From: Marivivens donghaensis
GTDB taxonomy: Bacteria; Pseudomonadota; Alphaproteobacteria; Rhodobacterales; Rhodobacteraceae
NCBI RefSeq assembly: GCF_023541015.1
Contig: NZ_JALNPR010000005.1
Location: forward strand, 234,355-298,354
Direction: 5' to 3'
Length of the DNA: 64,000 bases
The notes under the pieces are model-generated. The model saw only the letters and a program-made list of their open reading frames with translations, ran no database searches and was not told the DNA's origin. A program made the translations under genes and the position numbers. Positions 52,176 through 61,581 of this stretch are shown here, piece by piece. Numbering within the stretch: the stretch's first letter is position 1; every line of letters begins with the position of its first letter.

Positions 52176-52202
52176 AACGTCCCGCCGAAGGGGCGGGACG
52201 TT
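52176..52202 (-). terminator. rho-independent terminator after the capsule export gene
   Basis: AACGTCCCGCC (52176-52186) and GGCGGGACGTT (52192-52202) pair perfectly around a 5-base loop; on the minus strand it is followed by TTCGTATT. It lies 29 bases behind the KpsE-like stop and before the tRNA-Gln gene. Confidence 0.8.
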
Positions 52203-52230
52203 CGTGGTCAGAGCGAGTCGGACACAGAAT

Positions 52231-53925
52231 CTACGACGAAACCTGTTCGCGGAGGATCGAAGCCGTCAGCGAGAACATCAGGTAAATCCCTGCAAAGATC
52301 AGGAAGGAGACCAAGGTGTTCTCAAAGGCTTTGGGGTAGGTCGGATCATCGGGCGCGATCGGCACAACGCCGAGGGACAGATAGCGCACCTGACGGTTGG
52401 CCTCGAGCCGTGCCGTTTCCATCATGGTGAGGGCTTGCTGCACCAATGCGATCTGGAACTGGTAATTTTCTTCGGCGGCACGCAGTTCCGTTGTTTTGGA
52501 CGCAAGTGAATTCCCGGAGCCTGTTGTTTCGGTCAACTGGAGACGCAAGTCTTCGATTGAGGTTTCAAGGCTCGCGATTTCGCTGTTTACGGCGTTTACG
52601 CGCGCTTCGTTCGGGCGGGCGACGGACTGCAAGGAGGCGAGTTCGAGGATCTTATCCTGCCGTCTGGTCTGAAGCTGCCCGATCTGGTTCATGACGAGCT
52701 GCGCCTCGCTATCGGGGCTGAAGGTTTCGAGGTCTTCCTGAATGGTCAGGAGTGCCTCAAGCGCTTCTTTGCGGCGGGCCTCGGCCTCTTCATAGCTGGC
52801 GTTTGCACCGGACATCTGGTCCTCGCGCATGCGCTGCGTCAGTTGGTCGACCTGTTCCTCGGCGTAGGAAATAAGCGCCTCAGAGAAACGCTGGCTGGTC
52901 TGCGGGTCGGCCGCGACCATCTCCATCTTAACGATGCCCTCGGTCGGGTCATAGCCGATGGTCAAGAGGCGCTGATACAGCTTGTAGGCGGCCTCGTTGC
53001 TGGCGTCTGGGTCAAGGCGCTGAATCGGGTCGATGTGATCTTGGCTAAAGTGGGCTTTGAATCCCTCTTCCTCGTCTAGGCGGACCATCGCGGCGCGGGA
53101 CGTGAGGTAGGATTGCACGGCAATCGCATCTGCCTGAGTGGCGAGCGACGTGCCTTGGAACAGGCCAGAGAGGCCACCAGCGGCACCGCCTGCGGGTTGG
53201 GACTGCTGGATCACGAATTCAGACTTCGTCGCATACATCGGGGTCGCGATGACGAAGTAATAATAGCCCGCCAGCAGCGTCGGCAGCAGGACAAAGATCG
53301 CGAGCCGCGAGAAGAGCGACACCAACCGTTGGCGGCGGCGGCGAATAAGGTCCTGCTGGATGCGCATAATCTCGCTGGCGCGACGCTCTGCAGCGGCAGC
53401 GGGATCAGGTGCGGTCAGGGCGCGTCCCTGTTGAATGGTCTGCGGCAGTTGCATTTTGCCACCAGCCGCGAGAGCGGTTCCCGTGGGAGGCTTCGTACCG
53501 CCCCCATTCCCGCCACCGTTCGGCGCGACGAGTTCGAGAATGCTCGACCGTTCAAAGGGATCAATGCCGTTTTGGCGCAATTGGCGGACGGCATCGAAAT
53601 CGGAGGTTACGGCAAGGCCGTGTTTCTGCGCCACGCGCCGCGCCATGCGCAACTGACGACCTGTGAGGCCCTCTTTGCGGATCGTGTCAATCTCTGCTTC
53701 GGCAGAGGCGACAGCGGGGCTGTCGATATTGGCATCAACGGGCGGCGTCGGCTGCTCTTGCGCCTGTTCAGGTTGCGGGGCGCGTGCCTGTTGTGGGCGC
53801 TGCACTTGCGGACGCGGCTGTGGCTGCTGCGGTGGCGTTGGGCGGGCCGCTTGCGGTTTGTCGTCGGTTGCCTTGGGATCGGTGGTCCGCAGGCGGAATT
53901 TACTGGCCTTGGGTTTCATAGTCAT
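52231..53925 (-). CDS. kpsE: KpsE-like capsule polysaccharide export inner-membrane protein with long Pro/Gln-rich N-terminus
   Basis: A 564-residue polysaccharide co-polymerase/export protein. Residues 1-70 are Pro/Gln/Arg-rich and low in complexity. A small helical domain (about 76-133, EIDTIRKEGLTGRQLRMARRVA) follows. A membrane helix lies at about 206-228 (LAIFVLLPTLLAGYYYFVIA), then a long periplasmic coiled-coil region (340-500) and a second helix near the C-terminus (LVSFLIFAGIYLMFSLTASIL). The core matches KpsE-type proteins, which bridge the inner-membrane ABC exporter to the outer-membrane channel; the N-terminal 190 residues are extra. The ATG at 53925 overlaps kpsT by 26 bases; 53919 is an alternative. 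Confidence 0.85.
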   Translation of the reverse strand: MTMKPKASKFRLRTTDPKATDDKPQAARPTPPQQPQPRPQVQRPQQARAPQPEQAQEQPTPPVDANIDSPAVASAEAEIDTIRKEGLTGRQLRMARRVAQKHGLAVTSDFDAVRQLRQNGIDPFERSSILELVAPNGGGNGGGTKPPTGTALAAGGKMQLPQTIQQGRALTAPDPAAAAERRASEIMRIQQDLIRRRRQRLVSLFSRLAIFVLLPTLLAGYYYFVIATPMYATKSEFVIQQSQPAGGAAGGLSGLFQGTSLATQADAIAVQSYLTSRAAMVRLDEEEGFKAHFSQDHIDPIQRLDPDASNEAAYKLYQRLLTIGYDPTEGIVKMEMVAADPQTSQRFSEALISYAEEQVDQLTQRMREDQMSGANASYEEAEARRKEALEALLTIQEDLETFSPDSEAQLVMNQIGQLQTRRQDKILELASLQSVARPNEARVNAVNSEIASLETSIEDLRLQLTETTGSGNSLASKTTELRAAEENYQFQIALVQQALTMMETARLEANRQVRYLSLGVVPIAPDDPTYPKAFENTLVSFLIFAGIYLMFSLTASILREQVSS

Positions 53926-54562
53926 AAAGCTGTTTTGCCTCTTCCAAGGTATCGAACATATGTAGGTGACCGTCCATTAAGACGGCTGCCGATTTGGCGA
54001 ACCGTTCTAGCGTGGCGGCTTGGTGGGACACGATGACCACCGTTGTTGTTTCCAACCGTTCTCTTAATATTTCGCCCGCTTTGCGGTTAAATTCTTGGTC
54101 GGTTGTCGAAGGCATACCTTCGTCGATCAGATACATATCAAAATCGAGCGCCAACATCAGCGCAAAAGACAACCGTGCGCGCATACCTTGGCTGTAGGTG
54201 CCAACGGGCATGTCAAAGTATTCTTTGATGTCGCAGAGCCAGCGGCAGAAGGCTTCGATGTAGTCGGGGTCGAGCCCGTAGAGACGCGCGATGCAGCGGG
54301 TGTTCTCTTTGCCCGTGTGGCGCGTGACGAGGCCGCCCATAAAGCCCAGCGGGAATGAAATGCGGCACTTGCGGTGGATTTCACCCTCATCGGGTTTTTC
54401 CAAGCCAGACATCATGTTGATCAGCGTGGTTTTACCCGTGCCGTTCGGTGCCAAAATGCCAAGAGAGTTGCCGAGTTCCACACGAAACGACGCGCGATCA
54501 AGGATGACCTTGCGCTGTTTTCCTGTCCAAAAGGACTTGCTCACGTTTACGAATTCAAGCAT
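53900..54562 (-). CDS. kpsT: KpsT-like polysaccharide ABC exporter ATPase
   Basis: A 220-residue ATPase of the ABC-2 capsule-export group. The Walker A segment reads APNGTGKTTL at 38-47, so the first position of GxxxxGK[ST] is Ala. The signature is YSQGMRARLSF near 134, Walker B MYLIDEGM near 152 (E-G instead of E-P or E-V), and the H-loop VVIVSHQ near 180. It should power export of a capsule-type polysaccharide together with a KpsM permease, but none is encoded next to it. The gene overlaps the KpsE-like gene by 26 bases. Confidence 0.9.
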   Translation of the reverse strand: MLEFVNVSKSFWTGKQRKVILDRASFRVELGNSLGILAPNGTGKTTLINMMSGLEKPDEGEIHRKCRISFPLGFMGGLVTRHTGKENTRCIARLYGLDPDYIEAFCRWLCDIKEYFDMPVGTYSQGMRARLSFALMLALDFDMYLIDEGMPSTTDQEFNRKAGEILRERLETTTVVIVSHQAATLERFAKSAAVLMDGHLHMFDTLEEAKQLYDYETQGQ

Positions 54563-54674
54563 CGCGATCCGCTCTGCCCTGCTCGGGCGCCCATTGTTGG
54601 GTCATGGTTGTGCCAAACTGTTTGGCAATTTTCCCCTCATTATGTCGGATCGGAGAGGAAAAATACAATGATTT

Positions 54675-54708
54675 CGCGGCCCGCCTCAAATTGTGAAGGC
54701 GGGCCGCG
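54675..54708 (-). terminator. hairpin downstream of nhaA
   Basis: CGCGGCCCGCCT (54675-54686) and AGGCGGGCCGCG (54697-54708) are perfect 12-base arms around a 10-base loop, just behind the nhaA stop at 54715. The T-run is weak (AAATCATTGTATTTTT), so it may stop transcription less sharply. Confidence 0.65.
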
Positions 54709-54714
54709 ATGAGG

Positions 54715-55974
54715 TTAGTTTACTTTTTGAACGCGGGTCAGTTTGCCAGCGACGATCGAAATTGCGGCAGCAAAGAAGCTGAACAGCGCGCCCATTTTAG
54801 CGGCGTCCTGAACTGGGCCAGCATCGAAGGCAACCGAGGCCACGAACAGAGCCACGGTAAAGCCAATCGCAGCCACACAGCCGACGACAAACAGGTCGAT
54901 GATCCGCATGCCTTCGGGCAGGCCGAGGCGAAGCGGTTTCGCCGCAATCCAGCCCATGATCATCACGCCGAGGGGTTTGCCGATCAGCAGACCAGCAAGC
55001 ACGAGCCAAGTCGGTTCAGAGATCGATTTGAACTCCACACCAGCGTTCAAGAGGCCGAAGAACAGCAGGATGATTTCAACCGGATACTTCAACGCGTGTT
55101 CGATGTCGTTGAGCAGGTCATGCAGGTGGGTTTCGGCTTCGGAGAAGATACCAAAAGCGCGGTCTGCATGAGGAATCGTCGGAACGATCGGCAGGAGGCC
55201 AAGCGCAGGGTGGATGCCCGACTCTTGGAAACCATACCAGCTCAGAGCTGCCGCAATCGCGTAGGGCCAGAACGACAGTTTTTTACGCACCCAAGTGGAG
55301 TTAGGGCGGGCTTGATTACCGCGGTCCAGATAGCGCGGCAGCCAGTTTGCGAGGACAAAGACCGCGATGGCAGCGCCGAACGAGAGCAGCAGCCAAACCG
55401 GGGCCAGATCGCCCGATGGGTAGAAGATCGCGAGGATCAACAGGCCAACCGCATCGTCCGCGATTGCCAAAAGAAGCAGGAAGCGAACAGCAGGGTGGCC
55501 AGCGCCGAACACCAGACGACCAACGAGGTACGAAAACGCGATGTCGGTTGCGGTTGGGATCGCCCAACCTTTGGACACGGCATCATAGGTTTCAGAGCCG
55601 AGGAATGCTGCGAGGCCGAGGTAAACAGCCACCGGACCAAGCACGCCGCCAGCGGTCGCGATCAGCGGAGTTGCCGCTTTTTTACCACGCAGCGAGCCGT
55701 TTTCGAGGATAATCGCTTCCCAGACTTCCTTTGCCGCGATGGCAAAGAACAGCGCCATAAGGACGTCATTGACCAGATAGTGGAGCGTCAGCGTGCGTGT
55801 GACATGGCCGTGGCCGTCATCATGCAGGTGACCGATAAAGAAGTCGTCGATGAGGACGAATTCGACAAAATGGTGATAGCTTTCGGGGTTCGTGTTCGCC
55901 CATGCGAGAGCGGCAAGCGCCCCGATGATTAGCAGGAGCGAGTATTGCGTAAGAAAGTTCCAGACGCGGTACAT
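54715..55974 (-). CDS. nhaA: Na+/H+ antiporter NhaA
   Basis: A 419-residue inner-membrane antiporter exchanging internal Na+ for external protons. The ion-binding pair is Asp173-Asp174 in LLAIADDAVGLLIL, and the discontinuous-helix motif is PTATDIAFSYLVG at 140-152, both as in the Escherichia coli enzyme. A His/Asp-rich insertion HDDGHGHVTRT at 51-61 lies in a periplasmic loop. It starts at ATG 55974 behind GAGGAAAGCTGC. Sodium extrusion fits a marine organism. It is divergent from the SseB-like gene across 281 bases, in which I see nothing definite. Confidence 0.95.
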   Translation of the reverse strand: MYRVWNFLTQYSLLLIIGALAALAWANTNPESYHHFVEFVLIDDFFIGHLHDDGHGHVTRTLTLHYLVNDVLMALFFAIAAKEVWEAIILENGSLRGKKAATPLIATAGGVLGPVAVYLGLAAFLGSETYDAVSKGWAIPTATDIAFSYLVGRLVFGAGHPAVRFLLLLAIADDAVGLLILAIFYPSGDLAPVWLLLSFGAAIAVFVLANWLPRYLDRGNQARPNSTWVRKKLSFWPYAIAAALSWYGFQESGIHPALGLLPIVPTIPHADRAFGIFSEAETHLHDLLNDIEHALKYPVEIILLFFGLLNAGVEFKSISEPTWLVLAGLLIGKPLGVMIMGWIAAKPLRLGLPEGMRIIDLFVVGCVAAIGFTVALFVASVAFDAGPVQDAAKMGALFSFFAAAISIVAGKLTRVQKVN

Positions 55975-56255
55975 GCAGCTTTCCTCGTTATTTAGATGAC
56001 GTGCGATTACCGTAACTTGACGTCAATCACAACGATGCGGTGTAGCTCTATACCGCCTTTGGCCCCTGTTGTGTCCATTTGCGCTAAGGCTTTTCGGCAA
56101 ATCTGAGCAATTGCGGCCATAATGGTGAAAATTATCGGTTTGCCTAGTTTGTATCGTGGAATTTGCCCTATTCGCCGCAGCCGACCCTTGCCCTTGGGCA
56201 CGCGGCGCAATAGGCCAAAACCCGAGATGCGGACCGCAAACTGACGAGGTGTTCC

Positions 56256-57041
56256 ATGATGACAGAGCTTGATACTGCCCACGCTGCGATGGATGCCGAT
56301 CCCGACAATGATGCGGCGCGTCTGCGGTTTTACGAGCGCCTTGCCGATACCGAGATGTTCCTTTTGCTGGCGTCAGAGCCAGAAGGGGATGACGATATAA
56401 ACCCCGAAGTGATCGAAGCCGACGATGTACAATATGTCCTCGTTTTTGATCGCGAAGAACGTCTTGCTGATTTCGCCGAGCGTGCTGCGAGCTATGCGGC
56501 TGTGTCGGGGCGCGGTCTTGCGCAGATGTTGGTCGGGCAGGGTGTCGGCATGGGGGTGAACCTTGGTCAGCCGTCGTCGATCCTGATCCCGCCTGCGGCG
56601 ATCGACTGGCTGATCGAAACGCTGGGAAATGCACCAGAAGAAGCTCAAGCGCGTCCTGTTGAAATCACCGCGCCCAAAGGGTTGCCCGAGTCTGTCGTGA
56701 CAGGTTTGGATCGTAAACTCGCGACGGCTGGGGGATTGGCCGAGGTCGCATATCTTTCGGGCGTGACCTATGACACCGGCGCACGTGGTCATATCCTGAC
56801 TTATGTGGGCGCTGTCGAAGGTGCAGAACCTGCCTTGGCCCGTGCCGTTGCCGAAGCGCTGACGTTTTCGGGTGTGGACGCTGGTATGATCGACGTGACC
56901 TTTGTGCCTGCGGATAGCGATTTCGTCGCGCGACTGGAACGCGTTGGCTTGCGGTTTGATTTACCGAAGCCAGAGGTTCCACAAGCCATCCCGGGTTCTA
57001 ACCCCGGTATGGATCCAGCGCGTCCGCCAAAACTGCGTTAA
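56256..57041 (+). CDS. SseB family protein
   Basis: A 261-residue cytoplasmic protein. The N-terminal SseB domain is visible in RLADTEMFLLLASEPEGDD near 28, VLVFDREERLADFAE near 61 and GQGVGMGVNLGQPSSILIPPAAIDWL near 95-120; the C-terminal half resembles the second domain of enterobacterial SseB. SseB was linked to serine sensitivity; its function is not established. Two adjacent ATGs (56256, 56259) can start it. It ends in a 4-base TTAA overlap with the convergent ghrA. Confidence 0.85.
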   Translation: MMTELDTAHAAMDADPDNDAARLRFYERLADTEMFLLLASEPEGDDDINPEVIEADDVQYVLVFDREERLADFAERAASYAAVSGRGLAQMLVGQGVGMGVNLGQPSSILIPPAAIDWLIETLGNAPEEAQARPVEITAPKGLPESVVTGLDRKLATAGGLAEVAYLSGVTYDTGARGHILTYVGAVEGAEPALARAVAEALTFSGVDAGMIDVTFVPADSDFVARLERVGLRFDLPKPEVPQAIPGSNPGMDPARPPKLR

Positions 57042-57961
57042 TAGCCGCGGGTCCGATCGACGAGGTTTAGCAGTGGCTCGCCTGCTTCGGCACGGCGCAG
57101 GTTTTCGGCGATTTGTTCAACGGCCGTTTCGGGCCGTGTTTCGCTAGCGATATGGGGCGTGACTGTGACATTGGGGTGCGCCCAATAGGCGTGATCTGCG
57201 GGGAGCGGTTCGACACGGAACACATCCAACGTGGCGTGTCCGATTTGCCCAGAATTGAGTGCGGCCAGTAGCGCCTCATCATCGATTAGCGCCCCCCGAC
57301 CGGGATTGATCACAAAGGCGCCTTTGGCCATTGCGGCCATTGCGTCCGCGTTCAGGATGTTTTCGGTCTGCGATGTGAGAGGCAGCAGGAGAACCGCGAT
57401 CTGCGCGTCCTTGAGCGCCTCAGCGGGTGACCCCGATAGGCAGCGTACACCGTCGATGGATTTTGGTGTTCTGCTCCATCCTGTGATGGGAAACCCAAGC
57501 TGCACCAATGCCTTAGCGCAGGCTGCACCTAGTTCACCTAAGCCAAGAATCGTGACAGGCCGATCCTTTGACAGCGGCGGTGCCACGGGCGCCCATTCGC
57601 CGTTTTGGTTTTTGATCTGCTGATCCATACCCAGATGGTGACGCAAAACATGGCCTATCACCCATTCGATCATGCCTTGGGTCAATCCAGTATCGACCAA
57701 TCGGCACAGCGGCTGAGACAGGGTGGCATTGGGGGCGATTGTTTCGACGCCTGCCCAAAGGCTTAATACCGCTTTGCAGCGCGTGAAGGGTGTAAAGTCA
57801 GTCAGCGTCGGATTGGGCGCGAAGATGATGTAGTCGACCTGTTCGGCGGGAATATCCGTGCCAAGGTTGATGGCGATCCCTTTGGTCGCGCAGGCCTCGA
57901 TCAGCAGATCGTGGTATGTGTCCCAAAGCTGCGGGCGGGCGGAAAAGAGAACGTTGATCAT
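57038..57961 (-). CDS. ghrA: glyoxylate/hydroxypyruvate reductase A
   Basis: A 307-residue 2-hydroxyacid dehydrogenase of the GhrA type. The cofactor motif TILGLGELGAACAKAL is near 136-151, the catalytic Arg is in INPGRGALIDDEAL near 221, Glu in LDVFRVEPLP near 246, and the His in VTPHIAS near 266. It reduces glyoxylate and hydroxypyruvate with NADPH. Its ATG shares one base with the rodA stop (TAATG), so it is the last gene of the cell-shape operon, an unexpected position for a central-metabolism enzyme. Confidence 0.93.
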   Translation of the reverse strand: MINVLFSARPQLWDTYHDLLIEACATKGIAINLGTDIPAEQVDYIIFAPNPTLTDFTPFTRCKAVLSLWAGVETIAPNATLSQPLCRLVDTGLTQGMIEWVIGHVLRHHLGMDQQIKNQNGEWAPVAPPLSKDRPVTILGLGELGAACAKALVQLGFPITGWSRTPKSIDGVRCLSGSPAEALKDAQIAVLLLPLTSQTENILNADAMAAMAKGAFVINPGRGALIDDEALLAALNSGQIGHATLDVFRVEPLPADHAYWAHPNVTVTPHIASETRPETAVEQIAENLRRAEAGEPLLNLVDRTRGY

Positions 57962-59100
57962 TATCGTGCCTTATGGACGTGCGCGCTTTGGATGAGGCCA
58001 AAACCGACCAAGAGCACTAACATTGCCGAACCACCGTAGCTGACCATCGGCAAAGGCACACCTACGACCGGCGCCATGCCCATCACCATCGACATATTCA
58101 CCGCGAAATAGAGGAAGAACGTCATCGTGATGCCCAAGGTCAGCAACGATCCGAACCTGTCGCGGTTTTGAAGGGCCGAGAAAATGCAGATCAATATCAG
58201 CGCAACGTAGAGGGTTAAGAGGGTCGTCGCCCCGATGAAGCCAAACTCTTCTGCCAAGGTGGTAAAGATAAAGTCGGTATGCTTTTCAGGCAGGAAGTTC
58301 AGGCGCGATTGTGTGCCTTGCATGAACCCGCGACCTGTCCACCCGCCGGAGCCAAGCGCAATCTTTGCCTGAGTGATGTGATAGCCGGCGCCCAGCGGAT
58401 CACTGGATGGGTCGAGGAAGGTCTCAATTCGGCGGTATTGGTAGTCTTTTAGCAATTGCCACGACTGACCTTTGGACACCATCACAGCCCAAACCACGCC
58501 GACCCCACTCGCGATAACGCCTGCGAAATAGGCCCAGTGGACGCCCGCAAGGAACATGATCGTGCCGCCGCCAATCATCACGAGAAGTGCTGTCCCAAGG
58601 TCGGGCTGTTTCAACACCAGCGCCGTGGGGATCATGATGATCATCACGGGTATAAAGACCCAAAGAGGGTGGGATTTGCGGTTCAGTGGCAGCCAGTCGT
58701 AATAGGAAGCGAGGAACATCACGACGGTGATCTTTGCCAGTTCCGACGGTTGAAGAACCATAAAGCCGAGGTTGATCCAGCGCTGGGCCCCCATGCGGAC
58801 TTCGCCGAAAAGCTCAACTGCGATCAAGAGAAGGACAGAAACGATATAGCCGACCGCAGAGACGTTTCGCCAAAACCAGATCGGGATCATTGCGATCCCC
58901 AACATCACCGCCATACCCAAGGCAAAGCGTTTCAGTTGCGGTTCGAGCCATGGATTTATGGAACCGCCAGCGACGGAATAGAGCATAATGAAGCCCGCGC
59001 TTGAGATTGCGCAGAGCAACAGAATGATCGGCCAGTTTAGAAATAGGAGCTTTCTGAACCCCGTCGGAACCGATTTGACGTTATATTCGAGGTAGCTCAT
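57961..59100 (-). CDS. rodA: rod shape-determining protein RodA (peptidoglycan polymerase)
   Basis: SEDS-family glycosyltransferase that works with PBP2 in lateral wall synthesis. The 379-residue protein has about ten membrane helices. Family motifs: LGAGYHITQAKIALGSGGWTGRG near 235, FLPEKHTDFIFTTLAEEFGF near 269 with the conserved Glu/Asp region, and VPLPMVSYGGSAMLVLLVGFGL near the end. It starts one base behind mrdA and shares TAATG with ghrA. Confidence 0.96.
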   Translation of the reverse strand: MSYLEYNVKSVPTGFRKLLFLNWPIILLLCAISSAGFIMLYSVAGGSINPWLEPQLKRFALGMAVMLGIAMIPIWFWRNVSAVGYIVSVLLLIAVELFGEVRMGAQRWINLGFMVLQPSELAKITVVMFLASYYDWLPLNRKSHPLWVFIPVMIIMIPTALVLKQPDLGTALLVMIGGGTIMFLAGVHWAYFAGVIASGVGVVWAVMVSKGQSWQLLKDYQYRRIETFLDPSSDPLGAGYHITQAKIALGSGGWTGRGFMQGTQSRLNFLPEKHTDFIFTTLAEEFGFIGATTLLTLYVALILICIFSALQNRDRFGSLLTLGITMTFFLYFAVNMSMVMGMAPVVGVPLPMVSYGGSAMLVLLVGFGLIQSAHVHKAR

Positions 59101-59101
59101 G

Positions 59102-61045
59102 TCAGGCCCTATCGTTGCCTTGAATGGCCCCCGGTTGAACGCGGTTTTGGATGGCGCGTTGCTGTTCCGAAATGCGACCTCGCACGTTTGACGGATATGC
59201 CTCTAATGGGGGCTGCCCTTCGTAGAGGGCTTGAAGCATCACATCGCGCGCAATTGGCGCAGCGGCAGCAGACCCGCCGCCACCGTGTTCGACAACGACC
59301 GCAACCGCGTATTTGGGATCATCCACGGGGGCAAAGCCCACAAACAGCGCGTGGTCGCGGCGTTCCCATGGTAGGTCGGCGTTGCTCGTCACGCCACGCG
59401 CACGTTCTTCTGCGGTAATGCGGCGCACCTGACTGGTGCCCGTCTTTCCGCCCATGCGTTTATCCGACACGTTGATCCGCGACCCATAGGCCGTGCCACG
59501 GTTGTTGTTTGACACCGCATCCATCGCAGCGCGAATACGGCGGAGGTAGTTTTCGTTGAGGCCAATGGTGTCGTCGCTCTGCTTTGGCGTCTCGACACCG
59601 TCTATCGTGTGGATCAGGCGCGGTGTGATGGTGCGTCCTGTCGCAATCCGTGCGGACATAATCGCCAGCTGAAGCGGCGAAGCGAGGACATAGCCCTGAC
59701 CGATCGACGCGTTGACCGTGTCGCCAATTCGCCAATCCTCACCGCGAACGGTGGCTTTCCATTCTTTGTCAGGAGCAAGCCCTTCGGCCACTGCCGACAA
59801 GGGGAGGTCATGACGAACGCCGAGGCCAAACCGCCGTGCCATCGCCGAAATTTTATCAATGCCGACGCGCTGTGAGACCTCGTAATAGTAGCAGTCACAG
59901 GACTGTTTGAGGCTGTCATGTAAGTTGACGTTGCCGTGTCCGCCACTTTTCCAGCAGTGGAAACGGTTGCCAGAGACTTCGGTGTAGCCACGGCAAAGGA
60001 TCGTTTCTTCGGGGTCCAACACGCCGTCTTCGAGTGCTGCAAGCGCGGTGATCATCTTGAATGTGGAACCCGGCGGGTAGGTGCCTTGCACGGCTTTGGC
60101 CGCGAGAGGGCGGAACGGATTTTCGTTCAACGCGTTCCATTCGGCCACAGAGATACCGCGCACAAAAAGGTTCGGATCGAACGATGGCGATGACACGACA
60201 GCGCGCAGATCACCGTTTTCAAGGTCGATGACAACGGCACCTGCGGATTCGCCCTCTAGGCGGGCTTCGACGTAGGTTTGCAAGGCGCTGTCGATGGTCA
60301 ACTGAAGGTCCGCACCGGGCTGACCCTCTTCGCGTGACAGTTCGCGCATAACGCGGCCGATGGCATTCACCTCGATTTGGCGGGTGCCAGCCGATCCACG
60401 CAGGACTTCTTCCATCTTTGCTTCGACGCCCGTTTTACCGATTTGGAATTTGGGTATCTGGAGGAGAGGATCGGGGTTTTCGATGCGGCTGAGGTCGTAA
60501 TCCGAAACAGGACCCACGTAGCCAATCACATGGGCGAGGTCAGCGCCTTGGGAATAATAGCGGCTCAGGCCAACCTCGGTCGTAACACCGGGTAGGGCAG
60601 GGGCGTTTACGGTGACGCGGGTGATATCGTCCCACGTCAGGCGGTCGGCGATAGTGACGGGCACAAAGGCAGATCGGTTGCTCATCTCTTTGAGAGCTTC
60701 TGCACGCGCAGTGTCGGACAATGGGATGAGCTGTGACAGACGGTCTAGCACTTCTTCGACGTCGCCCGCATCCTCGCGGGTCATCGTGATGCGGTAGTTC
60801 TGTTCGTTCCCTGCGAGCAACACGCCATGGCGGTCATAGATCAAACCGCGAGCGGGAGGTAAGAGCTTGATGTTAATGCGGTTTTCATCGGCCAGTAGGC
60901 GGAATGTCTCTGCCTGTTCGATCTGCATGGACCGTAGTTTCAACGCCAACAAACCTGCTGTCGCAAGCTGCAACCCACCCACGACCAAAGTGCGGCGGCC
61001 AATGCCCCGCTGGCTCTGCGCAGTGTCCTTTGGTGGGCGTTTCAC
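59102..61045 (-). CDS. mrdA: penicillin-binding protein 2 (class B transpeptidase)
   Basis: Cross-links peptidoglycan during elongation, with RodA. The 647-residue protein has a membrane anchor (VVGGLQLATAGLLAL near 21), the pedestal domain (PPARGLIYDRHGVLLAGNEQNYRI near 63), and the transpeptidase with SxxK at 327-330 (PPGSTFKM), SCD in LKQSCDCYYYEV near 386, and KTG in GGKTGTSQV near 534. It begins at GTG 61045, overlapping the mreD stop by four bases (GTGA), and ends one base before rodA. Confidence 0.96.
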   Translation of the reverse strand: MKRPPKDTAQSQRGIGRRTLVVGGLQLATAGLLALKLRSMQIEQAETFRLLADENRINIKLLPPARGLIYDRHGVLLAGNEQNYRITMTREDAGDVEEVLDRLSQLIPLSDTARAEALKEMSNRSAFVPVTIADRLTWDDITRVTVNAPALPGVTTEVGLSRYYSQGADLAHVIGYVGPVSDYDLSRIENPDPLLQIPKFQIGKTGVEAKMEEVLRGSAGTRQIEVNAIGRVMRELSREEGQPGADLQLTIDSALQTYVEARLEGESAGAVVIDLENGDLRAVVSSPSFDPNLFVRGISVAEWNALNENPFRPLAAKAVQGTYPPGSTFKMITALAALEDGVLDPEETILCRGYTEVSGNRFHCWKSGGHGNVNLHDSLKQSCDCYYYEVSQRVGIDKISAMARRFGLGVRHDLPLSAVAEGLAPDKEWKATVRGEDWRIGDTVNASIGQGYVLASPLQLAIMSARIATGRTITPRLIHTIDGVETPKQSDDTIGLNENYLRRIRAAMDAVSNNNRGTAYGSRINVSDKRMGGKTGTSQVRRITAEERARGVTSNADLPWERRDHALFVGFAPVDDPKYAVAVVVEHGGGGSAAAAPIARDVMLQALYEGQPPLEAYPSNVRGRISEQQRAIQNRVQPGAIQGNDRA

Positions 61046-61581
61046 AGGCGTCTCCCCAAATCGTCAACTTCGCCCATCGCGGGACGGCTAATCCCGAAAG
61101 CGAGGTAAGATAAGAGCACCACAACAGGATAAACCAAAATCGTGATGGTCAGTTGGGTTAATGTCAGCATCAACGGGGCTTGCTGCAAGAGTAAGATGGT
61201 CAAAATAACGCGATAGCCCACGTAGAGGCCCACGAGCGTTCCTGTGACGAGCAGCCATTCAAACGGAAAGGCCAAGGCTCGCAGGTCGGCGGCACGATTG
61301 CGCAAAATCTCGGTGCTGATCACGATCAATGCGGCCCAAAGCCCCGGTGGGCGGTCGAGCAGGATATCGGCGCTGAAATGAACCAGCGCGATCAAGGCAA
61401 CAGGGGTCAGGTCTGGACGCCGGATCACCCATGCCAGAGTGAAGGCCACCAGAATATCAGGTGCCGCGATGCGGTCAGGCACCATGTTCAGAGGCAAAAT
61501 CTGGGCGAAGAGAAATGTGAACGACAGACCGACAAAAAGGGCGCGTCCAGCCCAACGACGTGTTGCCTGGACCTCAGCCAT
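61042..61581 (-). CDS. mreD: rod shape-determining protein MreD
   Basis: A 179-residue membrane protein of the elongasome, with five to six helices (FVGLSFTFLFAQILPLNMVP near 15, VIRRPDLTPVALIALVHFSADILLDRPPGLWAAL near 51). The last includes the conserved Asp-rich D-LL--P-G turn of MreD. It starts at ATG 61581 inside the end of mreC (8-base overlap); a longer frame upstream runs through mreC and is not used. The stop overlaps mrdA (GTGA). Confidence 0.9.
   Translation of the reverse strand: MAEVQATRRWAGRALFVGLSFTFLFAQILPLNMVPDRIAAPDILVAFTLAWVIRRPDLTPVALIALVHFSADILLDRPPGLWAALIVISTEILRNRAADLRALAFPFEWLLVTGTLVGLYVGYRVILTILLLQQAPLMLTLTQLTITILVYPVVVLLSYLAFGISRPAMGEVDDLGRRL

Noticed and set aside
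51952..54562. tRNA-Gln as an integration site for a capsule gene island
   Set aside because: Islands insert at the tRNA 3' end, which here points away from the capsule genes. I saw no integrase and no repeated tRNA tail, and base composition does not shift.
55975..56255. Riboswitch or small gene in the 281-base nhaA/sseB gap
   Set aside because: No convincing stem set, no conserved motif I recognise and no frame with a ribosome-binding site. The TGACGTCA-like palindrome is short.
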